Shown here: positions 1 to 8,005 of the stretch, in pieces | Layout of the letters: the number at the start of each line of letters is the position of its first letter | How positions within the stretch are numbered: the stretch's first letter is position 1 | Source of the DNA: Bog-473 sp963737745 | GTDB lineage: Bacteria > Actinomycetota > Acidimicrobiia > Acidimicrobiales > RAAP-2 | Direction: 5' to 3' | NCBI GenBank assembly: GCA_963737745.1 | Contig: CAVTTR010000007.1 | Coordinates: forward strand, 558,001-622,000 | DNA length: 64,000 bases | Notes under the pieces: generated by a model | Told to the model about the DNA's origin: nothing | What the model saw: the letters and a program-made list of their open reading frames with translations, nothing else | Database searches by the model: none | Program-made: the position numbers and the translations under genes

Positions 1-357
1 ACGCTGATGCGTCACGCCGAAGAGATGGGCGATACTGGGGATGCTTTGGCCCTCCGCACGAAGCGCGACAACAAGGGAACGGCGGAGATAGCCACTCGCT
101 TCGGACTGGCGACGCAGAATGGTGCTCACGAGTTGCACGGTGCTCGGTTCGTCCTCGTTGGCGAGGATGGCCTTCCAATCCTGGCCATTTTCGCGCGCCA
201 GGCGGACGTCGGCAATCCGTTGGAAGAGCACACGTTCGCGTTCAGCGTTCTCCCTGAGCACGGCGTCCAACTCGCCCAGGGCCTTGAGAACCTCGTCAGA
301 ATCGGTACTTTTGTCAGCCTGACCCGCCATCGATCCTTCCGCACCTGTCACAGACAT
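1..357 (-). CDS. HTH-containing protein, C-terminus cut by window edge
   Basis: An open frame on the minus strand starts at ATG 355-357 and is still open at base 1, giving 119 visible residues. The middle is charged and helical (residues about 20-60). The last visible segment, REGQSIPSIAHLFGVTHQR-like in pattern (actual start RAEGQSIPSIAHLFGV), looks like a helix-turn-helix of the kind used to decide DNA contact, so a small DNA-binding regulator is likely. The target is unknown. It is divergent from the acyl-CoA dehydrogenase genes, with a nested inverted repeat between them, which would fit local regulation. The rest of the protein lies outside the window, so family assignment is not possible. 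Confidence 0.6.
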   Translation of the reverse strand, partial: MSVTGAEGSMAGQADKSTDSDEVLKALGELDAVLRENAERERVLFQRIADVRLARENGQDWKAILANEDEPSTVQLVSTILRRQSEASGYLRRSLVVALRAEGQSIPSIAHLFGVTHQR

Positions 358-660
358 TCCATTCCGGCTGATCTCCCGTACATCGGTTGCCAGCATCCAT
401 CCTCCATTCAGACTTATTTCTCTTAGCGCGACCGAATCGGACGCTGTGAGTGTCATCTGGGTTGCCGGACGTCAACAACCCACAATTTGGCGTCACCCCG
501 CCAATACCCGAATGTGGGATTTTCAATCCTGTCGTCGCTTCATAACCGGCGTGTCGCCTCCACTTTCATGTGCGCCAGCAGGTCGGAAACTCGTCTCTGC
601 CAGCGGGTACTGGCGGCAGCCCTGGCAATCCGCTCGACGATGTGCCACATTCGCTGCGGC
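358..660. promoter_or_regulatory. Divergent intergenic region with nested inverted repeat
   Basis: No credible gene is seen in these 303 bases between the leftward HTH gene and the rightward acyl-CoA dehydrogenase gene. Near its middle is a perfect inverted repeat, TTGGCG (487-492), six bases, CGCCAA (499-504), nested inside a second pair CCCACA (479-484) and TGTGGG (513-518). This is the sort of dyad a dimeric regulator binds. No confident -35/-10 pair was identified. Regulatory function is inference from position and symmetry only. Confidence 0.35.
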
Positions 661-1809
661 ATGGACCTCACCTTCGGCACCACGTTCGAGGCCTTTCGCC
701 ATGAGGCCCGCACGTGGCTGACGGCGCATGTGCCCTCTGATCCCTTGCCCTCTCCGCAGACCGCAGCTGGATTCGAGGCCCACCTCGCCTGGGAAGCCAC
801 CCTGTTCACCGACCGATGGTCGGCCGTCAGCTGGCCCGTCGAATACGGCGGCCGGGGGTTGGGAATAATGGAGTGGCTTGTATTCGAGGAGGAATACCAC
901 CAGGCTCGGGCTCCTGAACGAGTGACCCAGAACGGCATCGCCGTCTTGGCCCCCCGCCTCTTAGAGTACGGAACGACGGCGCAAAAGGATCGATTTTTGC
1001 TCCCGATAGCCGCCGGTGAGGAAATCTGGTGTCAGAGTTTGCCCGAACCCGAGAAGGTCAACCAGGTCGTCGTCACCCCCTCCCCTGCGGTCCGAAATGC
1101 AAAGGACGACGGCTGGATTCTGAACGGTCAGAATGTCTGGGCCGACGGCGGCGGCTTCGCCCATTGGTGCTTCGGGATGTTTCCCACCCAATGCGACGCC
1201 CGTCGACAATGTGGATGGACGTACTTCCTCGTTGCGCTGGATGCTCCCGGGGTCACCGTGCGCCGCATTCGTCGGACGGACGGTGCGTCCGGGCTGGCCG
1301 AGATCCTGCTCGATCATGTCGAGGTGCCCGACTTTCAGGTGCTCGGCCCTGAGGGGTCCGGGTGGTCTATCGCCATGTCGAACCCGGGCAACGAGCACGT
1401 ATTCGGGCTGCGCAGCCCGGTCCGGTCTATCCAAGCAGCAGCCCGGCTGGTCGAACTCTTCGATCAACACGGACAGCCAACGACAGTGGCCGATGCCGTC
1501 GCCCAGTCCTACATCGACGCGCAGGCCCTTGCGCTGCACACGTACTGGACGGCCAGCAAAATGGCGCGGGGACAATCCGCAGAGCCCGAAGCCCTTTGCA
1601 ACGAGATCTTCCTTTCCGCGATGAGCTCGGCCATGCACGAAACCGCCCTGGCGCTGTTAGGGCCCGACGGGGAATTACTCGAGTCCGGCGTGGCCGGCGA
1701 GTGGCCGTACGGTCATCGCGGCGGGCCGTTCGAGTCCATCAACGCCGTGACGCACGAGATGCAGAGCAATGTCGTGGTTGAACAAATGCTCGGCCTCCCA
1801 GAGGACTGA
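661..1809 (+). CDS. Acyl-CoA dehydrogenase family protein (divergent subunit)
   Basis: The product is 382 residues from ATG 661 (MDLTFGTTFEAFRHEART), the usual family length; the same frame is open upstream to 487, but that stretch has no family similarity. The acyl-CoA dehydrogenase fold is clear: an N-terminal helical region with PVEYGGRGL, a middle beta domain (DGWILNGQNVWADGG, near residues 145-160) and a C-terminal helical bundle ending in VVVEQMLGLP. The flavin-binding SEPGAGSD-type motif is replaced by LPEPEKVNQ, so flavin binding is atypical. It is followed two bases later by a second acyl-CoA dehydrogenase gene. Two-subunit enzymes of this kind (as in mycobacterial steroid side-chain oxidation) are known, and a heteromeric enzyme is the likely arrangement. 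The substrate cannot be told from sequence. Confidence 0.8.
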   Translation: MDLTFGTTFEAFRHEARTWLTAHVPSDPLPSPQTAAGFEAHLAWEATLFTDRWSAVSWPVEYGGRGLGIMEWLVFEEEYHQARAPERVTQNGIAVLAPRLLEYGTTAQKDRFLLPIAAGEEIWCQSLPEPEKVNQVVVTPSPAVRNAKDDGWILNGQNVWADGGGFAHWCFGMFPTQCDARRQCGWTYFLVALDAPGVTVRRIRRTDGASGLAEILLDHVEVPDFQVLGPEGSGWSIAMSNPGNEHVFGLRSPVRSIQAAARLVELFDQHGQPTTVADAVAQSYIDAQALALHTYWTASKMARGQSAEPEALCNEIFLSAMSSAMHETALALLGPDGELLESGVAGEWPYGHRGGPFESINAVTHEMQSNVVVEQMLGLPED

Positions 1810-1811
1810 TC

Positions 1812-2933
1812 GTGGATTTCTCATTCGGTCGCGAACAGATCGAACTGCGCCAGAACGTCCGCCGCGCCCTGGCGCGTGAATTTCCAATCACCGCGCTGCG
1901 GGCCAGCCAGGCAATGGCGGCGAGAAAACGATCGAGCGATGCGGCGAGTCGCTGGGCCGAACTGGTCGCACTCGGTGCACCCGCATTGCTCATTCCGAGG
2001 GCGGCCGGCGGCTGCGGCGGTAACGAGGTCGATCTGGTCGGCGTCCTCGAAGAAGCGGGATGGGCGGCTCTGCCGGACCCACTCCTCGAAACCGCCGGCC
2101 TGGCCGGACCCATGCTGGCCGCACTGCTGCCGGCGCCTGCCGCCGCCGACGCGCTCCGCGCTCTCCTCGAGGACAACGTCCCGCTGGCGGTGGGCGGCAT
2201 CGATGTCGGGCCAGCGGGACCGACCTCGCCCACAACGATCTCCGCGGATGGCATCTTGCACACGCCACGCGTTATCGGATGGCGCGACGCCACCGTCTTC
2301 TTGCTGGCCTGCCGCGACCCGGACTCAGGTTGGCAGTTACATGCCGTCCCTGCCCATGCCTGCACAACCCAGGACACGCCCACGTTCGACCAGGGTCGTG
2401 ACGTCGCAACGGTGCACTGGCCACTCTCGGCCAACACCCTGTTGGCGTACGGGGTGGCAGCTGAGGCCAGCATCGCAGTCATGGTTGATCGGGCCGCCGC
2501 CGGCTCGGCCGCACTTTTGGACGGACTGGCCGATCGCTTGATCACATTGGCCGTCGCCTTCGCGAAGGAACACCACCAATTCGGCCAACCCATCGGTAGC
2601 TTCCCCACCATCAGGAACCTTCTGGCCGACGCCGCCGTCAAGCTCGAACTTTCGCGTCCGGCCACATATCGCGCCGCATGGTCCTTGGCCAGTGCACAGT
2701 CGACGGTTTCCCATGACGCGTCGATGGCCAAGGCCTTGGCGTCGGAGGCAGCCGAGCTCTCTGCCCGGGTGGCGCTTCACGTACACGGAGCCGCCGGCTT
2801 CGCAGAGGACTGCGACCTCCGCTTCTTCACGACGCGGACCTGGGCTCTCTCCAAGGCATGGGGCGATGCGACCACCCACCGCCACCTCGTGCTGACGCAG
2901 GCTCGTCGTCGTCACTATGAACGTCCACGCTGA
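1812..2933 (+). CDS. Acyl-CoA dehydrogenase family protein (second subunit)
   Basis: The product is 373 residues from GTG 1812, two bases after the stop of the preceding gene, so the two are almost certainly co-transcribed. The N-terminal MDFSFGREQIELRQ helix, the AFAKEHHQFGQPIGSF motif (near residue 250) and a late HGAAGFAEDCDLRFF motif are typical of acyl-CoA dehydrogenases of the FadE type, which oxidise acyl-CoA to enoyl-CoA with FAD and pass electrons to ETF. With its neighbour it probably forms a mixed oligomer sharing flavin sites. The pair could act in fatty acid, branched acid or steroid side-chain breakdown; nothing adjacent fixes the pathway. Confidence 0.82.
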   Translation: MDFSFGREQIELRQNVRRALAREFPITALRASQAMAARKRSSDAASRWAELVALGAPALLIPRAAGGCGGNEVDLVGVLEEAGWAALPDPLLETAGLAGPMLAALLPAPAAADALRALLEDNVPLAVGGIDVGPAGPTSPTTISADGILHTPRVIGWRDATVFLLACRDPDSGWQLHAVPAHACTTQDTPTFDQGRDVATVHWPLSANTLLAYGVAAEASIAVMVDRAAAGSAALLDGLADRLITLAVAFAKEHHQFGQPIGSFPTIRNLLADAAVKLELSRPATYRAAWSLASAQSTVSHDASMAKALASEAAELSARVALHVHGAAGFAEDCDLRFFTTRTWALSKAWGDATTHRHLVLTQARRRHYERPR

Positions 2934-2982
2934 TGTCCGATTTCCGCCAGTACTCTCGTCCGCGGCGTGAGATCATGCGGGG

Positions 2983-4561
2983 GTGATCGAAGATCCCGAA
3001 CGCTGTTACCAAGCGGCGCACAGCAAAGACGCCCGCTTCGACGGCGTCTTCTTCATCGGCGTGACCTCGACCGGGATCTACTGTCGCCCCAGCTGTCCGG
3101 CCCGCACACCCAAACGGGAGAACGTGCGCTTCTACCCCTCCGCCGCCGCGGCTCAGCAAGCGGGCTTTCGAGCATGCCTGCGCTGCCGGCCCGATGCGAC
3201 CCCTGGCTCGCCCGAATGGAACCTGCGAGCGGACACAGCTGCCCGGGCCATGCGACTCATCCGAGATGGAACGGTGGACCGAGACGGCGTGGAAGGGGTT
3301 GCCCGGCGTCTGGGCTACAGCGTTCGCCAATTGAACCGCGTCGTCACTGCCGAAGTGGGCACCGGGCCGCTGGCGATCGCACGGGCCCAGCGGGCTCAGA
3401 CGGCTCGTATCCTGCTCGAGACGACGACGCTGCCCATCGCCCAGATCGCCTTTGCCGCCGGCTTTTCGAGCGTGCGCCAATGCAATGCGACCCTGCAGCA
3501 GATCTTCGCCGACACCCCAAGTGGGTTGCGCTCCCGCGTGTCCAAAGCAACCGTCCGTCAGAGGATCGGGCACAGGGCCGGCGACATCACGCAGGGCATT
3601 CGGTTGCGTTTGCCCTGCCGACGCCCCTTCAGCCCTGAGTCTGTCCTCGGCTTTCTCGCCGCACGTGCCGTACCGGGCATCGAATCGGTCGAGGGGTCCT
3701 CGTACCTGCGCAGCATGGTGCTCCCGCACGGCTATGCCGTGGTCACCCTCACCGCTGGAGACCCCGACGAGGAAGGACCGGCGTATGTCGAGGCCGACCT
3801 CCATCTGTCAGACCTACGTGACCTCACCTCGGCTGTATCGCGTCTGCCGCCAACTCTTGGACCTCGACGCCGATCCAATGGCCATTGTCGAAGCGCTCAA
3901 ACGGGACCGGCTGCTCGGGCCACTCGTCGCCGCGCACCCCGGTCGGCGTGTCCCCGGGACGGTCGACGGGTTCGAGCTCGCAGTACGCGCCATTATCGGC
4001 CAGCAAGTGTCCGTGACGGGTGCGTGCACGATCGCCGGGCGCTTGGTCGCCGCGGCAGGCGAAGTTCTACCGGAATCCAGCGCGGGGGTAACGCATCTGT
4101 TCCCGACTCCCCATGCGCTCATCGCGCTGGCCGACGAACGCCCAGCGACCTTTTCGATGCCCGAAGGTCGCCGCGGGGCTATCGTCGCCTTGGCGAAAGC
4201 CATTATCAGCGAGACCGTGGTTCTCGATCCCGGAGCCGATCCTTCTGAGTTGCGCGCTTCGTTGATCGCCCTTCGTGGCGTAGGCCCGTGGACGGCCGAG
4301 TACGTGGCCATGCGCGCGCTTCGCGATCCCGATGCCTTCATGCCGACCGATCTCGGCCTGAGGCGAGCGGCCCAGGTACTGGGTCTCCCCGACCATTCCG
4401 CCCAACTGGCGAGGCATTCTGACGTCTGGCGGCCCTGGCGAAGCTACGCCATGGTCCACATGTGGGCCATGTCAAAAACCCAGGCACCGCCGGCCAAGGC
4501 ACCCGGCGTGACCGCGCAACAATCGTCGAAGAAGTCACTGAGAGGACGTGATGCAGCATGA
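2983..4561 (+). pseudogene. alkA: Ada-like/AlkA DNA-3-methyladenine glycosylase, frameshifted
   Basis: This is the multidomain alkylation-repair protein, about 525 residues when read across one frame change. Residues 1-75 are an Ada methyl-acceptor/zinc domain (GIYCRPSC with C34 and C38, then CLRC with C65 and C68). Next comes an AraC-type DNA-binding domain (about 80-185), and then the AlkA glycosylase. The HhH motif LRGVGPWTAEY and catalytic-Asp segment FMPTDLGLRRA are present. The frame starting at GTG 2983 fits until about DLTSAVSR (3840); the glycosylase continues in the next frame from CRQLLDLDADP (3845). The total span is 3n+1 bases, so one extra base near 3838-3846 explains it. The gene overlaps ogt by ATGA. 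It is probably intact in the organism and either mis-sequenced or recently mutated. Confidence 0.8.
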
Positions 4562-5034
4562 TCGCCACCACCTTCACCATGCCCCTGGAGTCCCCGGTGG
4601 GTCGTCTCGTCCTTGAAAGCGACGGCCACGTGCTCATCGGAATTTGGCTGCCCAATGAAGCCAGGGTTCCTCCCACCGGCGGACACGATGCACCACCGGT
4701 GCTCAAAGACGCCGCCACCCAACTCGAGGAGTATTTCGCGCGCGAGCGGACGGAGTTCGACCTCCCGATGGAGCTCGATGGCACCACGTTTCAAAAGGAG
4801 GTGTGGGCCGAACTCTCGAAGATTCCCTATGGAAAAACCATCAGCTACGGCGAGCTGGCCAGACGGGTTGGTCGGCCCAAGGGACCTCGGGCCGTGGGGC
4901 AGGCAAACGGGAGGAATCCCATCCCAATCATCGTTCCTTGTCACCGTGTCGTGGCCAGCAATGGCATCGGCGGCTACGGCGGCGGCCTCCCCCTCAAACG
5001 ATCTCTCCTCGCCGTGGAGGGCGTGACCGCGTAG
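4558..5034 (+). CDS. ogt: Methylated-DNA--protein-cysteine methyltransferase
   Basis: The 158-residue protein transfers the alkyl group from O6-alkylguanine in DNA to its own cysteine, once per molecule. The active-site motif PCHRVV is complete, with the acceptor Cys at residue 128. The DNA-binding segment around YGKTISYGELARRVGRP and the closing GGYGGGLPLKRSLL motif are as expected, and the length is normal for the Ogt/MGMT family. The ATG at 4558 overlaps the stop of the Ada/AlkA gene by four bases (ATGA). The two therefore form a translationally coupled alkylation-damage operon, possibly induced by the Ada-like domain of the partner. Confidence 0.93.
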   Translation: MIATTFTMPLESPVGRLVLESDGHVLIGIWLPNEARVPPTGGHDAPPVLKDAATQLEEYFARERTEFDLPMELDGTTFQKEVWAELSKIPYGKTISYGELARRVGRPKGPRAVGQANGRNPIPIIVPCHRVVASNGIGGYGGGLPLKRSLLAVEGVTA

Positions 5035-5103
5035 GGTGCCGCGCCCGGGCGCCGTCGATGAGTGAGACCCGAAACCGACGCTCGGCCCATAAGGTGGCAG
5101 GCG

Positions 5104-5769
5104 ATGTTTTTCTCCATCGCCCTCGACGTTCTCGTCGCCCTCTACATTCTGAGCCGCCAGCGCAGGATTCGAGCCGTACCACGCCTTCTGAGTCTGCGCT
5201 TTCCCATTGTGGTGGGTGTCATCGGGCTGATCGATCTCCTCGGCTACGCCGACGCGCATCATCCCTCACACGATGACTACCTCTGGGTGCTGGCGACGCT
5301 GGTCGTGGGTGGGTTGGTGCTCGGTGCCATCCGAGCCTTTACGGTCAAGATTTGGACGACCAATAACTGGGTCGTACGCCAGGGGACCGGGCTCACCATG
5401 GCACTTTGGGTGGTCTCATTGGCGTTGCATTTCATCGGCGGCATCGGGGCACAGCATGCCGGTGCCGGCAATCTCGAGGCCGCCAGCTTCTTGTTGTATC
5501 TCGGCCTGACCTACGGCGTCCAGAACTTCGTGGTGTATCGACGCGCCGTCCCATTGTGGAACGCCCTGGGCCCGGAGGCCGGACAACGGCTTCACGTCAA
5601 TTTCGGCCAGGGGCCGGGGGGCGCCGGGGCCTTCTTCGCCACTTTCCGTGGTGACGGTCAGGGATTCGGTTCTCCGTTCGGGGGTTCAAGGACATCGCCG
5701 CAACATGATCCGACCGTCATCGATGCAGAGGTCGTCGACGACGATGAGGGCCCACCGCAACTTCACTGA
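5104..5769 (+). CDS. Small integral membrane protein of unknown function
   Basis: The product is 221 residues from ATG 5104 (MFFSIALDVLVALYIL), preceded by a purine-rich AAGGTGGCAGG; a GTG at 5062 would add 14 residues. About five hydrophobic segments span residues 1-150: an N-terminal helix, then VVGVIGLIDLL, VLATLVVGGLVLGAI, LTMALWVVSLALHFI and ASFLLYLGLTYG. A soluble Gly-rich tail ends in an acidic VIDAEVVDDDEGP. The layout resembles small CcdC/DUF1453-like membrane proteins, but no catalytic motif is visible and I do not assign a function. Confidence 0.7.
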   Translation: MFFSIALDVLVALYILSRQRRIRAVPRLLSLRFPIVVGVIGLIDLLGYADAHHPSHDDYLWVLATLVVGGLVLGAIRAFTVKIWTTNNWVVRQGTGLTMALWVVSLALHFIGGIGAQHAGAGNLEAASFLLYLGLTYGVQNFVVYRRAVPLWNALGPEAGQRLHVNFGQGPGGAGAFFATFRGDGQGFGSPFGGSRTSPQHDPTVIDAEVVDDDEGPPQLH

Positions 5770-5849
5770 CCCGGGCTCGCCTTTCCGCTGGTCTCCGACG
5801 CCACCCCCCTCTCGTGGTGAACCCGACGGGCGCGGCTCGCCCTTGGCGT

Positions 5850-7760
5850 TCAGGGTCCCGGAGCCTCCAACAGCGATGTCGGAGCCGGTCGTCGAGGACG
5901 GTGCCTCGTATGTTCAGTGAGCTCGGGCATGCACGCCTCGATGACGTCAGTGATTTCGCTGCCGACCAGTTCGTCGCGCTCCAAAAGAGCGTCGCGCAGA
6001 GCTTCAACGATCACCGCATGCTCGTCGACGATCGCCTTCGCCGCATCACGCGACGAAGCGAGTAGCGCATCGAGTTCCGCCCGAGCGTGCTCGTCGGCCA
6101 AAACCTTGTCCACCAGGCCGCCGCTGAAGAGGCCATTGCCTGCTGCTGCCACCGAGATCAGTGAGTCACCCATGCCACAGGCCCCGATCATCTGCGCGCC
6201 CAGAGTGGTGGCGGCGGCCAGATCCCCCGCCGGACCGGTCGACACCTCGTCGAACCACCGTTCCTCGGCCACCAGGCCGCCCATGCTGATCTGCAGCAGG
6301 GCGTTCATTTCGTCGCGGCGCTGTGTAAAGCGCTCTTCGACGTCTGAGTGCTGCAGAAGGCCGAGAGAGTCGCGACGCTTGACGATGGACAGAACATCCA
6401 GCTGACGGCTCCGCCCAAGGAAATAGGCAACGGTGGCGTGTCCCGCTTCGTGCGTGGCCACCCGCACCCGCTCTTCGGGGGTGTAGATGGAAGCGTCGGT
6501 TACTCCGAGCTCTACCAGCATTTTTGCTTCTGCCACGTCGGGCATGGACATGGCGGTCCGCCCGTGCGTGAGCGCAATGACCAATGCCTCGTCGAGAAGG
6601 CGCTCGAGGCCGGCGGGGGAATAACCCGATGTCATTCCCGCGACCCGATCCACCGCCTCGTGCTCGTCGAGGTCAGTGTCGTGCGCCTTCTTGCCGAGGT
6701 AGTAGGCCACGATGTCCGCACGGGCCGAACGTCCTGGCAGCCCGAAGTAGATCGAGCGGTCGAAACGCCCGGGACGTACCAAAGCCGGATCGAGATCGTC
6801 CTTGCGGTTGGTTGCTCCAACTACAAGGACGTTGGCGGGCACCACGGAGACCTTCTTGAGGTGCTTGCTGTCGGGCAGGTAGCGGTTGAGGATGTCGATC
6901 CAGGCGTTCTGCAGGCGTTGGCCGTGCGAAGGCGTGTCGAAGGACTGCAGCTGCACGAGGAGCTCGTTCACGACGCCGGTTATTCCCTCGCTGGTTCCAT
7001 TTCCCTGTCCGCGCCGTGATCCGCCGATGGCATCGATCTCCTCGATGAACCCGATGGCGCCACCTTCGGTCCGCGCATATTTACGCAACCGCTTGAAGAA
7101 CGACCGGATCTTGCGGTTCGTCTGCCCGAAATACATCGACTGGAAGGCCGATGCCGAAACGAACAGGAATGGTACCTGGGCTTCTTTGGCCATGGCCTTA
7201 GCCACAAAAGTCTTCCCCGTGCCCGGAGGTCCTTCGAACAGAACGCCGCGGCGGGCCGACCCTCCCATGGAGTCGCGGAACGTCTGATGGGAGAGGAAGA
7301 GATTGACCGATCGAACAACCTCGGCCTTTATCCCATCGATGCCGACGACGTCGTCCAGCCCGACCTCTGTTTCCCCCGGACGGATCAGCATGTGAGGCGA
7401 GCGGCCGGCCCCGAGGAAGGGCGCGACCATAACGACACCAAGCAACACGATGATGGCCAGGGCGGGGAGCCAGCGATCCAATGACGGCGGCACGGAGAGC
7501 GAAGGGAAGAGCCCATGTCCCATGACCAGACGCAGAGCCATCCATGTCAGCACGATGGAGAGGAGGACAAGAAGGCGCCGGAGACGCTTCTCGCGACGGC
7601 GGCTCTGGGCCCGCGAGACATCTGCATTGGCCAGGATCGAACCCCCTACGGCCCCCACCATGGCGCGCGCATGCGACGCTTCACCGGTTCGGTCGGTCTC
7701 CGGAGTGACGGGATGCGCACCTGCGATCGGGCTGTCCCGAAACCTCTGGTCTTCCCTCAT
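5850..7760 (-). CDS. FtsH-like membrane AAA+ zinc metalloprotease
   Basis: The 636-residue protein has two membrane helices (about 61-80 and 98-115), an AAA+ ATPase and an M41-type protease domain. Walker A is GPPGTGKT (177-184) and the zinc motif is HEAGH (437-441), with a later STGPAGDL whose Asp (513) fits the third ligand. The family would extract and degrade membrane or misfolded proteins using ATP. Two things differ from classical FtsH. Walker B reads GFIEEID, with Glu where Asp is usual, and about 35 extra residues sit inside the AAA core (about 276-310) before VLVVGATNR. This marks a paralogous actinobacterial branch rather than the housekeeping FtsH. The promoter should lie in 7761-8005, which holds no gene. 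Confidence 0.85.
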   Translation of the reverse strand: MREDQRFRDSPIAGAHPVTPETDRTGEASHARAMVGAVGGSILANADVSRAQSRRREKRLRRLLVLLSIVLTWMALRLVMGHGLFPSLSVPPSLDRWLPALAIIVLLGVVMVAPFLGAGRSPHMLIRPGETEVGLDDVVGIDGIKAEVVRSVNLFLSHQTFRDSMGGSARRGVLFEGPPGTGKTFVAKAMAKEAQVPFLFVSASAFQSMYFGQTNRKIRSFFKRLRKYARTEGGAIGFIEEIDAIGGSRRGQGNGTSEGITGVVNELLVQLQSFDTPSHGQRLQNAWIDILNRYLPDSKHLKKVSVVPANVLVVGATNRKDDLDPALVRPGRFDRSIYFGLPGRSARADIVAYYLGKKAHDTDLDEHEAVDRVAGMTSGYSPAGLERLLDEALVIALTHGRTAMSMPDVAEAKMLVELGVTDASIYTPEERVRVATHEAGHATVAYFLGRSRQLDVLSIVKRRDSLGLLQHSDVEERFTQRRDEMNALLQISMGGLVAEERWFDEVSTGPAGDLAAATTLGAQMIGACGMGDSLISVAAAGNGLFSGGLVDKVLADEHARAELDALLASSRDAAKAIVDEHAVIVEALRDALLERDELVGSEITDVIEACMPELTEHTRHRPRRPAPTSLLEAPGP

Positions 7761-8005
7761 GGTCTGGAGGTTAGTGAGCCCTGAGGTGAACCGGACGGAT
7801 CAGCGGGGTGACGTGCCAAGAAATCCTCCTTCCGCACCTTCCTGCCCAACCTGAGCTGGTCGGAAACACGATGAACGATCTCCCGCACACGCCGATCCCG
7901 TCACGACAGCGGGACACGCAAGGCGGCCGACCGGTCCACTACCTACGGCCAGAGCACCCGAATCTCGCCCGTACGGATCGTTGAGACGGTGTGGGGCCGC
8001 AAGAG

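Noticed and set aside
1..426. Plus-strand 139-codon frame at the left edge
   Set aside because: The minus strand in the same region encodes a helical protein with an HTH, which is the better gene.
487..660. 58-residue N-terminal extension of the first acyl-CoA dehydrogenase
   Set aside because: It has no family similarity, and it would run over the inverted repeat region; ATG 661 gives normal length.
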